A stretch of DNA of 64,000 bases from Streptomyces sp. HB132 (GTDB lineage Bacteria; Actinomycetota; Actinomycetes; Streptomycetales; Streptomycetaceae): assembly GCF_016909575.1 (NCBI RefSeq), contig NZ_JAFBGA010000012.1, forward strand, positions 62,001 to 126,000, read 5' to 3'. Numbering within the stretch: the stretch's first letter is position 1; every line of letters starts with the position of its first letter. Below are positions 33,733-41,835 of the stretch, in pieces. The position numbers and the translations under genes were made by a program. The notes below the pieces were generated by a model. That model was not told the origin of the DNA. It ran no database searches and worked only from the letters and a program-made list of their open reading frames with translations.

Positions 33733-33852
33733 GCTCCGAGCATACGAGCGCCCCGCTCCTTGTGGACCAGGGCATCTGTCCGGCGTAACCGCCCGTCCGG
33801 CACTGGCGCCTTGGCCGTTATGTCCCACTTGGCCCGTAGGCTCGGAGAGGTG

Positions 33853-34656
33853 ATGAAAACGATCGTCTTCGACATCGGAGAAACCCTCGTCCGCGACGAC
33901 CGCCACTGGTCCTCGTGGGCCGACTGGCTCGGGGTCCCGCCGCACACCGTCAGCGCACTGGTCGGCGCAGCCGTCGTGCGGGGCCGCGACTGCACCGACG
34001 CGCTGCGCGTCCTGCGACCCGACATGGACGTCAGCGAGGCGTACCACGCGCGAGCGGCCGCGGGCCGCGGCGAGCACCTGGACGAGACGGACCTCTACCC
34101 CGACGTCCGCCCCGCCCTGGCCGAACTCCGTGCGCTCGGCCTGCGGGTCGTCGTCGCGGGCGACCGGACGGCCCGCGCCGGAGAACTGCTGCGGGCCCTG
34201 GACCTGCCGGCCGACCTGGTCGTCACCTCGGGTGACTGGGGCGTCGGCAAACCGGACCGGGAGTTCTTCTCCCGCGTGCTGGAGGTGTCGGGCGCGGCTC
34301 CGGAGGCCACCCTGTACGTGGGCGACCACCCCGCCGACGACCTCTTCCCGGCGAAGTCCGCGGGACTGCGGGCCGCCCACATCCGCCGTGGCCCGTGCGG
34401 TCATTGGTGGGCGGACCACCCGGACGTCATGGAGACGGCGGACTGGCGCATCAGCTCCCTGACCGAACTGCCGGCGCTGCTGGGTGGCGCCGGGAGGCGG
34501 AAGCCGGCCGCCGGCCCGCGCAAACTGCACGCGCTCCCCGGGCAGACCGCCCCGCCCGAGGCCGCCCCACCCGGAGCCGAGCACACGGAACAGCCCGAGC
34601 GGTCCGAGCCCGAGCACACGCGTGGGCCCGAGCAGTCCGAACGGTCCCGGGCCTGA
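33853..34656 (+). CDS. HAD superfamily hydrolase
   Basis: A 267-residue phosphohydrolase. Motif I F-D-I-G-E-T-L (nucleophile D7; the second Asp is glycine, as in many HAD phosphatases) is at 6-12, motif II VVVAGDRTARAGELL is at ~100, motif III lysine GVGKPDREFF is at ~133, and motif IV LYVGDHPADDLFPAKSAGL is at ~156. A helical cap lies between I and II. The last ~45 residues are a disordered Pro/Glu/Arg tail. The substrate is unknown. ATG at 33853 with GGAG five bases upstream is preferred over the GTG just before. It is divergent from fbiC and ends three bases before the convergent fadR-type gene. Confidence 0.85.
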   Translation: MKTIVFDIGETLVRDDRHWSSWADWLGVPPHTVSALVGAAVVRGRDCTDALRVLRPDMDVSEAYHARAAAGRGEHLDETDLYPDVRPALAELRALGLRVVVAGDRTARAGELLRALDLPADLVVTSGDWGVGKPDREFFSRVLEVSGAAPEATLYVGDHPADDLFPAKSAGLRAAHIRRGPCGHWWADHPDVMETADWRISSLTELPALLGGAGRRKPAAGPRKLHALPGQTAPPEAAPPGAEHTEQPERSEPEHTRGPEQSERSRA

Positions 34657-34659
34657 CCC

Positions 34660-35409
34660 CTACTGCCCCTGGCCTTCGTCCCCGCGCAGCGAGAGCCTCA
34701 GCCGGTCGCTCGCCAGCCGCATGTGCTCGGCCATCGCCGCGTCCGCGCCCTCCGGGTCGCCCGCCCGGATCGCGTCGAGCACGGCCGCGTGCTCGTGGAG
34801 CGTCCCGCTGACCGTGCCCTCGATGTCCCCGGCCCGCTCCATCCACACCTGGAGCAGGGCCCGGATGGAGTGCAGGATGTCGCTGAGCACGGTGTTGCGG
34901 GCGATGTTCGCGGTCTCCAGGTGGAATGCGATATCGGCGTCGATGAACGCCTTGACGTCCGTCCCCGCCTCCCGCATCCGCTCCAGGTGCTCCTCCAGCC
35001 GCTCGACGTCGGCCTCGGACGCCCGGTCGGCGGCCAGCCGCGCGGACATGCCCTCCATGAAGGTGCGGACCTCGACGAGGTCGTGCGTGCGGCGCTGACC
35101 GAGCATCAGGCCCCAGTTGATGGCCCGCGGCAGGAACTCCGAGGTTCCTTCACGGACGTACGAGCCCGAGCCCGGCCTGATCTCGATGATGCCGAGGACG
35201 TCCAGCGCGGACAGCGCCCCGCGCACGCTGGAGCGCGCGACGCCGAGGGCGTCTGCCAGCTGGCGCTCGGCGGGCAGGCGCGTACCCGGCTTCAGGTTTC
35301 CCTCGGACAGATGATCAAGGAGCCGCTTGGCCACCTCACTGACCGATGACTCCCGTACGACGGGGCGCAGAAGTGACGTGAAATCGGGCGCTTCGGGCTG
35401 CGTGGACAC
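34660..35409 (-). CDS. FadR/GntR family transcriptional regulator (FCD domain)
   Basis: A 249-residue regulator. The winged helix is at ~25-85 (LRPVVRESSVSEVAKRLLDHL; RLPAERQLADALGVARSSVRGALSALDVLGII), and the FCD ligand domain is at ~105-235. The FCD metal ligands are suggested by AFIDADIAFHLETANIARN and TLHEHAAVLDAI. FCD regulators bind small carboxylates, including sugar acids. It is divergent from the six-gene carbohydrate operon; the 17-bp palindrome in the gap has a TTGGT/ACCAA core typical of this family. It is most likely the local repressor, induced by the pathway's substrate. GTG at 35409 is the likely start; no strong ribosome site is visible. Confidence 0.88.
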   Translation of the reverse strand: MSTQPEAPDFTSLLRPVVRESSVSEVAKRLLDHLSEGNLKPGTRLPAERQLADALGVARSSVRGALSALDVLGIIEIRPGSGSYVREGTSEFLPRAINWGLMLGQRRTHDLVEVRTFMEGMSARLAADRASEADVERLEEHLERMREAGTDVKAFIDADIAFHLETANIARNTVLSDILHSIRALLQVWMERAGDIEGTVSGTLHEHAAVLDAIRAGDPEGADAAMAEHMRLASDRLRLSLRGDEGQGQ

Positions 35410-35510
35410 GCTGACCAGTACACCAGACGGGACGGCGGAACCCTGGAGCGGGCGGACGATAACGCGCTCATCGGCCCAGGAGAAGAGCTCAGGGGAGCGA
35501 CCTACGTCAC

Positions 35511-35538
35511 TTTGGTAAATTGGTGACCAATTTAGGAT
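35511..35538 (+). promoter_or_regulatory. operator/promoter of the sugar-acid operon
   Basis: AAATTGGT-G-ACCAATTT (35517-35533) is a perfect 17-bp palindrome with the FadR-family TTGGT/ACCAA core, the only AT-rich patch in the 243-bp gap. It lies within TTTGGT-N16-TAGGAT (35511-35538), readable as -35 and -10. Binding would occlude polymerase. The leader to the first gene would be about 105 bases. Confidence 0.75.
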
Positions 35539-35652
35539 CCGAAGCTAGCTTGGAGGTGTTCACCGGCCGGAAACACAGCCTTCAACGGTTCGACTTCGCC
35601 TGCCGGAGCAGACACAGAACCGGACAGAGCGGTCCGCGAGCGAGGAGTCTCC

Positions 35653-37014
35653 ATGGGCGCCACTGCGCATTCAGCGATCGAGAGATCAGCGATCAAGAAG
35701 GTCTCGGTCCGCCTCGTCCCCTTCGTGGCCCTGATGTTCTTCGTGAACTACCTGGACCGGACGGCCGTCTCCTTCGCGGAGCCCAACGGCATGGGGCAGG
35801 ACCTCGCCCTCACCGCGGCGCAGTTCGGCTTCGCCTCCGGCGTCTTCTTCATCGGGTACATCATTCTCGAAGTGCCCAGCAACATGGCGCTGCACAAGTT
35901 CGGCGCCCGCCGCTGGCTCGCCAGGATCATGGTGTCCTGGGGTGTCGTCGCCCTCCTCTTCACCTGGGTGCAGAACAGCGAGCAGCTGTACGCGCTCCGC
36001 TTCCTGCTCGGTGTAGCCGAGGCCGGCTTCTTCCCCGGCGCGATCCTCTTCCTGAGCCAGTGGGTGCCCTCCCGGCACCGTACGAAGGTGCTCGGCCTCT
36101 TCTACCTGGCGCAGCCCCTGACCACCGTCATCGGCGCCCCGCTGGCCGGCTGGTTCATCAACCAGCACGGGCTCTTCGGCCTCGAGGGCTGGCGCGTGAT
36201 GTTCCTCGGGGTGTCCGTCCCGGCGATCGTGCTGGGCGTCGTCGCCTGGTTCTACCTGATCGACAAGCCCGCCGACGCGAAGTGGCTGACGCCTGCCGAG
36301 AAGGACTGGCTGACCAAGGAGCTCGCCGCCGAGAACGCCGGCAAGACCGGCGCGGGCGAGAAGTCCGACCACGGCAAGGAGGCCCTGAAGGCGGCCTTCA
36401 CCAACAGCCGCGTCTGGATCCTCGCCCTCATCTACTTCGGCTTCATCTACGGCCTGTACGCCCTCGCCTTCTTCCTGCCGACGATCATCAACGGCTTCCA
36501 GGAGCAGTTCGGCACGACGTTCAGCGTGATGGACAAGGCCCTGATCACGGCCATCCCGTATCTCCCGGCCGCGATCGTCCTCTACTTCTGGTCCCGCCAC
36601 GCCACCAGGCACGGTGTCCACACCTGGCACATCGCCGGGCCGGCCGTCGTCGGCGGGATCTCCATCCCCCTCGCCCTCTACATGGGCTCGCCCGCCGCCA
36701 CGGTCGCCGTCATCACCGTCACCGCCTGTGCGATCTTCGCGGCGCTGCCGGTCTTCTGGTCCGTCCCCTCGCAGTTCCTGACCGGCGCGGCAGCCGCCGC
36801 CGGTATCGCCCTGATCAACACGGCGGGCAACGTGGCCGGCTTCGCCGCCGGATACGTCACCGGCTGGCTGAAGGACTTCAGCGGCGCCTACTACCTGCCG
36901 CTGTTCCTCGTCGGGGCCTTCATGCTCATGTCCGCCGCGCTGATGCTGTGGCTCGCCGAGCGGTCCAAGGACCACGGCGCGACCCACGGCCGCCCTCTCG
37001 CAGAGGTTCGCTGA
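35653..37014 (+). CDS. MFS transporter, anion:cation symporter (ACS) family
   Basis: A 453-residue, 12-helix importer. ALMFFVNYLDRTAVSFA (~24-40) carries the ACS-family R/D pair of helix 1. VLGLFYLAQPLTTVIGAPLAGWFI is helix 5. The central cytoplasmic loop is charged (~215-245). The family imports organic and sugar acids such as glucarate, tartrate and galactonate, so an acid substrate fits the operon better than a neutral tetritol. ATG at 35653 follows AGGAG. It is the first gene of six; its stop overlaps the next start (ATGA), so translation is coupled. The substrate is inferred from the operon, see the kinase and ApdG-like entries. Confidence 0.9.
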   Translation: MGATAHSAIERSAIKKVSVRLVPFVALMFFVNYLDRTAVSFAEPNGMGQDLALTAAQFGFASGVFFIGYIILEVPSNMALHKFGARRWLARIMVSWGVVALLFTWVQNSEQLYALRFLLGVAEAGFFPGAILFLSQWVPSRHRTKVLGLFYLAQPLTTVIGAPLAGWFINQHGLFGLEGWRVMFLGVSVPAIVLGVVAWFYLIDKPADAKWLTPAEKDWLTKELAAENAGKTGAGEKSDHGKEALKAAFTNSRVWILALIYFGFIYGLYALAFFLPTIINGFQEQFGTTFSVMDKALITAIPYLPAAIVLYFWSRHATRHGVHTWHIAGPAVVGGISIPLALYMGSPAATVAVITVTACAIFAALPVFWSVPSQFLTGAAAAAGIALINTAGNVAGFAAGYVTGWLKDFSGAYYLPLFLVGAFMLMSAALMLWLAERSKDHGATHGRPLAEVR

Positions 37015-38750
37015 TGACCCGCCTGTCCAACGACCCCGCCGCCTTCGCCGACGAGGCACTCGAAGGCTTCGTCGCCGCCCACCCCCGCAGGGTCCGCCAG
37101 GTCCCCGGCGGGGTGGTCCGGGCCACCCGCACCGCCCCCGGCCAGGTCGCCGTGGTGGTCGGCGGAGGCTCCGGGCACTACCCGGCCTTCTCCGGGCTGG
37201 TCGGCCAGGGCCTCGCACACGGCGCGGCCGTCGGCAACGTCTTCGCCTCGCCCTCCGCCCACCAGGTGCGCCAGGTCGCCCGGGCCGCCGAGACCGGCGG
37301 CGGCGTCCTCCTCGCCTACGGCAACTACGCGGGCGACGTCCTGCACTTCGGCCAGGCCGCCGAGCGGCTGAACGCCGAGGGCATCCCCGCCCGCACACTC
37401 GGCGTCACGGACGACATGTCCAGCGCCTCGCCCGACGAGGCCCACAAGCGCCGCGGTGTCGCCGGGGACCTGGTCGTCTTCAAGGCGGCCGCCGCCGCGG
37501 CCGAGGCCGGACAGCCGCTGGACGAGGTGACCCGGATCGCGGAGCTGGCGAACGCCCGCACCCGCTCCTTCGGTGTCGCGTTCTCCGGCTGCACGCTGCC
37601 GGGCGCCGGCCACCCACTCTTCACGGTCCCCGAGGGCCGCATGGCCGTGGGTCTCGGCATCCACGGCGAGCCCGGCATGGGCGAGCGGCCCGTGCCGACC
37701 GCCGACGAGGCCGCCGAGCTCCTGGTCTCCACCGTCCTCGGTGAACTCCCCGAGGACGTCGGGTCGCCCCACGGCCGGCGGGCAGCCGTGATCCTCAACG
37801 GCCTCGGCTCGGTGAAGTACGAGGAGCTGTTCGTCGTCTACCGCCGGGTCGCGCAGCTCCTCGCCGAGGCCGGCGTCGAGGCCGTCGACCCCGAGGTCGG
37901 CGAGCTGGTCACCAGCTTCGACATGGCCGGCGTCTCGCTCACCCTGTGCTGGCTCACCGACGAGCTGGAGCCGCTGTGGACGGCCCCGGCCGACGCCCCC
38001 GCCTACCGCAAGGGCGCCGTCGAAGCCGCGGACCTCTTCGTCCCGGACCCCTCCGCGGAGACCGCCGAGGACACCGTCCCGCCCGCCACCGACGACTCCC
38101 GCGAGGCGGCCCGCACGGCCCTCGCCGCCCTCCGCGTCCTCAAGGACACCGTCGACGTCCACGCCGAGGAGCTCGGCCGGATCGATGCCGTCGCCGGTGA
38201 CGGTGACCACGGCATCGGCATGCAGCGCGGCTCCACCGGGGCGTACGGGGCAGCGGTACGCGCCGAGGCGCTCGGCGCCGGTGCAGAAACGCTCCTGCAC
38301 CGTGCCGCCGACGCCTGGGCCGACCGGGCCGGCGGCACGTCCGGCGCCCTGTGGGGCGTCATCCTCCGGGCCGTCGGCACCGCGCTCGGCGACACCGGGC
38401 GGCCCTCGGCCCAGGTGGTCGCCGCCGGGGTCGCGGAGGCGACGGCCGGGGTGATGCGGCTGGGGAAGGCGGAGGTCGGCGACAAGACGATGGTCGACGT
38501 CCTCGTCCCCTTCTCCTACGCGCTCACCGCCGCCGCCCGTGCGGAACAGCCCCTCGCCACCGCCTGGGACACGGCCGCGCACTCCGCGTCGGCCGCCGCC
38601 GCGGCCACGGCGGACCTGCTGCCCCGGATGGGCCGCGCCCGCCCGCACGCCGAGAAGAGCCTCGGCACTCCGGACGCCGGAGCCCACTCGCTCGCCCTGA
38701 TCGTCCGTGCCGTGCACGGCGTGTTCGTACCCACCCTGGAGAACCACTGA
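37014..38750 (+). CDS. dihydroxyacetone-kinase family kinase (DhaK-DhaL fusion), probable L-erythrulose kinase
   Basis: A 578-residue single-chain kinase. The DhaK domain (~1-330) has GGGSGHYPAFSGLVGQG near 48-64 and GLGIHGEPGMGE near 215-226. The DhaL nucleotide domain (~365-575) has DAVAGDGDHGIGM and DKTMVDVLVPF, with the aspartates that bind Mg-ATP. Such ATP-dependent fusions phosphorylate dihydroxyacetone, D-erythrulose or L-erythrulose (DerK/LerK of mycobacteria). With RpiB-type and TIM-type isomerases directly downstream, a tetrulose is the likely substrate, giving L-erythrulose 1-phosphate. The start overlaps the MFS stop, and its own stop overlaps the next ATG. Confidence 0.85.
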   Translation: MTRLSNDPAAFADEALEGFVAAHPRRVRQVPGGVVRATRTAPGQVAVVVGGGSGHYPAFSGLVGQGLAHGAAVGNVFASPSAHQVRQVARAAETGGGVLLAYGNYAGDVLHFGQAAERLNAEGIPARTLGVTDDMSSASPDEAHKRRGVAGDLVVFKAAAAAAEAGQPLDEVTRIAELANARTRSFGVAFSGCTLPGAGHPLFTVPEGRMAVGLGIHGEPGMGERPVPTADEAAELLVSTVLGELPEDVGSPHGRRAAVILNGLGSVKYEELFVVYRRVAQLLAEAGVEAVDPEVGELVTSFDMAGVSLTLCWLTDELEPLWTAPADAPAYRKGAVEAADLFVPDPSAETAEDTVPPATDDSREAARTALAALRVLKDTVDVHAEELGRIDAVAGDGDHGIGMQRGSTGAYGAAVRAEALGAGAETLLHRAADAWADRAGGTSGALWGVILRAVGTALGDTGRPSAQVVAAGVAEATAGVMRLGKAEVGDKTMVDVLVPFSYALTAAARAEQPLATAWDTAAHSASAAAAATADLLPRMGRARPHAEKSLGTPDAGAHSLALIVRAVHGVFVPTLENH

Positions 38751-39256
38751 TGTCCGAGAAGCGGTCCGAGAAGCTCCGCGTCGTCGTCGGCTCCGACGAC
38801 GCCGGCCACGCGTACAAGGAAGCCCTCAGGAAGGACCTGGAGGCCAGCGGCCTCGTCGCCACCGTCACCGATGTCGGGGTCGACGCCGACGGGCACACCG
38901 CCTACCCGAAGGTCGCCATCGCCGCCGCCGAGATGATCGCCCGGGGCGAGGCCGACCGCGCCCTGCTCGTCTGCGGCACGGGCCTCGGGGTGGCCATCGC
39001 CGCGAACAAGGTCAAGGGCGTCCGGGCCGTCACCGCACACGACTCCTTCTCCGTCGAGCGCGCGGTCCTCTCCAACAACGCCCAGGTCCTCACCTTCGGC
39101 CAGCGCGTCGTCGGTCTGGAGCTCGCCCGCCGGCTGGCCTCCGAGTGGCTGACGTACCGCTTCGACGAGGCGTCGGCGTCCGCCGCGAAGGTCGCGCTGA
39201 TGGACGAGTACGAGAACAAGAACGACCACGCCGACCAGCAGGAAGCCGCAGCCTGA
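38750..39256 (+). CDS. RpiB/LacAB-family sugar-phosphate isomerase, probable D-erythrulose-4-phosphate isomerase
   Basis: A 168-residue RpiB-type isomerase. VVGSDDAGHAYKEALRKDL (~12-30) and LLVCGTGLGVAIAANK (~74-89, the catalytic cysteine present) are diagnostic. NNAQVLTFGQRVVG near 108-121 completes the phosphate site. Family members interconvert ribose-5-P/ribulose-5-P. The branch in erythritol, threitol and apiose operons (EryI/DerI) converts D-erythrulose-4-P to D-erythrose-4-P. It sits between the kinase and a TIM-like isomerase, the same set as in those operons, so the tetrose role is preferred. ATG at 38750 overlaps the kinase stop (TGATG). Confidence 0.85.
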   Translation: MSEKRSEKLRVVVGSDDAGHAYKEALRKDLEASGLVATVTDVGVDADGHTAYPKVAIAAAEMIARGEADRALLVCGTGLGVAIAANKVKGVRAVTAHDSFSVERAVLSNNAQVLTFGQRVVGLELARRLASEWLTYRFDEASASAAKVALMDEYENKNDHADQQEAAA

Positions 39257-40077
39257 TGCCCGCCGCGCAGAACACCGCGCAGAACACCGCGCGAAACCCC
39301 CGGGTCACGATCGGGGTGAGCCTGAAGATGTACTTCGGCCACCACGAGACCCTCAACTGGGCCCGCGGCATCGCCGATCTGGCCGCCCGGCACCCGGCCG
39401 TCACCGGCGGCACGGCCGAGCTGTTCGTGCTGCCCGCCTTCCCCGCACTCGTCCCGGTCACCGGGATCCTGGCCGGTACGGAGGTGCGCACCGGGGCGCA
39501 GGACCTGGCGACCGAGGACCGCGGTCCGTACACCGGCGAGGTCAGCGGCGCCCACCTGCACGAGATCGGAGCCCGCTACGCCGAGGTCGGCCACGCGGAG
39601 CGCCGCCGGCTCTTCGGCGAGGGCGACACGGTCGTCGCCGCGAAGACGGCCGCCGCCCTGCGCAACGGGCTGACCCCGGTGCTCTGCATCGGCGAACTCG
39701 ACCAGGTCGCCCCCTCCGAGGCGGCCGCCCGCACGGTCGCCGAGGCCGAACGCATCCTGGCCACGGCGTCCCACGAGGGCCCCCTCGCCCCGGTCGTCCT
39801 CGCGTACGAACCGCAGTGGGCCATCGGCGCGCCCCGGCCCGCCTCCCCCGACCACATCCGCACGGTCTGCGAGGCCCTCACCACCTGGCTCGCCACCCAG
39901 CCGGCCCTGGCGGGCAGCCGCGTCATCTACGGCGGAAGCGCGGGCCCCGGCCTGCTCACCGAACTGGGCACCGGCGTGGACGGGCTGTTCCTCGGCCGCT
40001 TCGCCCACGATCCGGCAGCGGTGGAACGCATCCTCGACGAGACGCCGGCAGGAGCCCTCGCATGTCCTACGGCCTGA
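39256..40077 (+). CDS. triose-phosphate-isomerase family protein, probable L-erythrulose-1-phosphate isomerase (EryH/LerI-like)
   Basis: A 273-residue TIM barrel with an N-terminal Q/N/T stretch (residues 4-14). The catalytic lysine lies in SLKMYFG (residues ~22-28); ordinary TIMs have NWKMN, so the conserved Asn is replaced. The electrophilic histidine is in VGHAERR (~113-119), the base glutamate in LAYEPQWAIG (~183-192), and the phosphate loop reads YGGSAGPG. The changed N-terminal loop is what one expects of the tetrulose-phosphate paralogues EryH/LerI rather than glycolytic TpiA. It should convert L-erythrulose-1-P to D-erythrulose-4-P. The start overlaps the previous stop (TGATG), and the end overlaps the next gene by 16 bases. 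Confidence 0.82.
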   Translation: MPAAQNTAQNTARNPRVTIGVSLKMYFGHHETLNWARGIADLAARHPAVTGGTAELFVLPAFPALVPVTGILAGTEVRTGAQDLATEDRGPYTGEVSGAHLHEIGARYAEVGHAERRRLFGEGDTVVAAKTAAALRNGLTPVLCIGELDQVAPSEAAARTVAEAERILATASHEGPLAPVVLAYEPQWAIGAPRPASPDHIRTVCEALTTWLATQPALAGSRVIYGGSAGPGLLTELGTGVDGLFLGRFAHDPAAVERILDETPAGALACPTA

Positions 40078-40859
40078 GCACCTACGCCTTCTTCTGGCGC
40101 GTCTCCGACCGGGCCCCCCGCCCGCTCACCCTCGACGAGATGCTCGCGCAGACCCGGGAGATGGGCGGCGAGGTCTTCCAGATCTGCGACTACCCGCCGA
40201 TCGAGACGTACGACGACCGGCAGCTCGACGCCCTGCGCACCACGGCGGCCAGGCACGGCATCACGCTGGAGCTGGGCACCAGGGGTGTACGCACCGAGCA
40301 CCTCGCCGCCCACCTCCGCATCGCGCGGCGCCTGGGGGTCACCCTGGTGCGCTCGATGCTGAACACCGCGGACCACCGGCCGACCGTCGCGGAGGCCACC
40401 GCCCTCCTGGGCGAGGCGGTCCCCGCCTACGCGGCGGCGGGTGTCACGCTCGGCCTGGAGACCTACGAACAGGTCTCCACCGAGGACCTGTTGGCCGTCG
40501 TGCGCGGCGTGGACAGCCCGCACCTGGGTGTCGTCCTCGACCCGGGCAACAGCGTCGCCCGGCTGGAACGCCCGGTGGACGTCGTCGAGGCCACCGCCCC
40601 CCACGTGGTGAACATCCACGTCAAGGACTTCTCGTTCTCCCGCCGTGACGGCTGGGTCGGCTTCACCTTCGCCGGCTGCCTTCTCGGCGAGGGCCTTCTC
40701 GACTACGGCCACATGACCGCCACGGTCCGGCCGGACGAGCGGGGCATCAACCAGATCGTGGAGCACTGGCTCCCCTGGCAGGGCGATTTCGAGGAAACCG
40801 CCCGCCTGGAGGACCGGTGGACCCGGCACAGCATCAACACCCTTCTGAGGAGCAAGTAA
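40062..40859 (+). CDS. xylose-isomerase-fold (AP-endonuclease 2 family) protein, possible 3-oxo-isoapionate decarboxylase
   Basis: A 265-residue TIM barrel of the sugar-phosphate isomerase/epimerase superfamily. MSYGLSTYAFFWRVSD opens it. The metal site is suggested by GLETYE (~131-136), VVLDPGN (~161-167) and NIHVKDF (~187-193). OiaC of D-apiose/D-apionate catabolism belongs to this fold and turns 3-oxo-isoapionate into L-erythrulose plus CO2. The next gene resembles ApdG, which makes that substrate, and the three genes before it would process L-erythrulose, so OiaC is the preferred reading. An EryC-like tetrulose-phosphate epimerase is the alternative. ATG at 40062 follows GGAG; it is coupled to both neighbours. 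Confidence 0.7.
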   Translation: MSYGLSTYAFFWRVSDRAPRPLTLDEMLAQTREMGGEVFQICDYPPIETYDDRQLDALRTTAARHGITLELGTRGVRTEHLAAHLRIARRLGVTLVRSMLNTADHRPTVAEATALLGEAVPAYAAAGVTLGLETYEQVSTEDLLAVVRGVDSPHLGVVLDPGNSVARLERPVDVVEATAPHVVNIHVKDFSFSRRDGWVGFTFAGCLLGEGLLDYGHMTATVRPDERGINQIVEHWLPWQGDFEETARLEDRWTRHSINTLLRSK

Positions 40860-41728
40860 TGGCCACCGGATCCAGGACCGTCGCCGTCATCGGGGCCGCA
40901 GGCAAGATGGGCCGGCGCGTCTCCGACAACCTGGTGAAGAGCGACTTCACCACCCTCTTCGCGGAGAACTCCCCCACGGGCCAGGAGCTCGTACGCGAGC
41001 TGGGCCGCGAGCTGACGGACAGCGCCGACGCCGCCGCACGGGCCGACGTCGTGATCCTCGCCGTCCCGGACGTCGTCCTCGGCACGGTCTCCGAGCAGCT
41101 CGTCCCGGTCATGAAGCCCGGCGCGATCCTGCTGACCCTGGACCCGGCCGCCGCGTACGCCGGTCTGCTGACCCGCCGCGCGGACGTGCACAACGCCGTG
41201 GCGCACCCCTGCCACCCGTCGGTGTTCCTGGAGCGCACGACGAAGGAGGAGTGGGCGGACACCTTCGGTGGCATCGCCGCCCCGCAGGAGGTCGTCGCCT
41301 CCTTCGAGCCCGCCGCCGAGTCCGCCGACCCGGCCGCCCAGGAGCTCGCCGAGGCCGTCATCTCCACCATGTACGCCCCGGTCGTCGAGGTGCACTGGGT
41401 GACCGTCAAGCAGCTCGCGGTCCTGGAGCCGACCCTCGTCGAGACGATCGCCTGCATGGTCGGCGCCCTGCTGACCGAGGCCCTCCACGAGACCGTCCAC
41501 ACCGTGGGCGTCCCGGAGAAGGCGGCCCGCGCCATGCTGCTCGGCCACACGCAGGTCGCGCTGGCCAACACCCTCAAGGGCTCGAACCCGTTCTCCGACG
41601 CGTGCCTGATCGCGATGGACTACGGGCGCGAGTCGATCGTCCGTGACGACTGGAAGAACGTCTTCGAGGACGACGAGCTCGACAAGGTCATCACCCGGAT
41701 GCTCAAGATAAAGGAGATCAAGCGCTGA
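40859..41728 (+). CDS. apdG: 6-phosphogluconate-dehydrogenase-like oxidoreductase, probable D-apionate oxidoisomerase
   Basis: A 289-residue protein. The N-terminal Rossmann fold has GAAGKMGRR at ~11-19 and VVILAVPDVVLGTVSE (~63-78). AVAHPCHPSVFLE lies near 115-127 and GGIAAPQEVVASF near 138-150. The helical C-terminal domain includes TVKQLAVLEPTLVETIACM. The VAHPCHPxxF and HxVTVxQxAxLEP patterns match my memory of ApdG, the NAD enzyme that oxidises and rearranges D-apionate to 3-oxo-isoapionate. Neither ApsD nor ApnL is visible in the window, so the operon would start from imported D-apionate. Start ATG 40859 overlaps the previous stop (TAATG), with GAGGAG upstream. A strong terminator follows. 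Confidence 0.7.
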   Translation: MATGSRTVAVIGAAGKMGRRVSDNLVKSDFTTLFAENSPTGQELVRELGRELTDSADAAARADVVILAVPDVVLGTVSEQLVPVMKPGAILLTLDPAAAYAGLLTRRADVHNAVAHPCHPSVFLERTTKEEWADTFGGIAAPQEVVASFEPAAESADPAAQELAEAVISTMYAPVVEVHWVTVKQLAVLEPTLVETIACMVGALLTEALHETVHTVGVPEKAARAMLLGHTQVALANTLKGSNPFSDACLIAMDYGRESIVRDDWKNVFEDDELDKVITRMLKIKEIKR

Positions 41729-41771
41729 CCCGGCCCTGACCACCGGTCCACCGCTCGGTACCCGAAAAACG

Positions 41772-41806
41772 GGCCGGGCCCTCCATCAGGGGTGGAGGGC
41801 CCGGCC
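41772..41806. terminator. terminator closing the sugar-acid operon
   Basis: GGCCGGGCCCTCCA and its complement form a perfect 14-bp stem with a 7-base loop, followed by TTTCGTG. It is 43 bases after the last operon gene and 29 bases before the stop of the convergent repeat-protein gene. Confidence 0.9.
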
Positions 41807-41835
41807 TTTCGTGCGCGTGCGGACCGCCTACACCA

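Noticed and set aside
31189..33852. Very long plus-strand frame reading into the HAD gene
   Set aside because: It is antisense to fbiC, whose radical SAM motifs are intact; the HAD gene begins at 33853.
37014..40077. Second glycolytic/pentose set (DhaK, TpiA, RpiB) as ordinary central metabolism
   Set aside because: The altered TIM loop, tight coupling with ApdG-like and xylose-isomerase-fold genes, and a FadR-type local operator fit a dedicated catabolic operon better.
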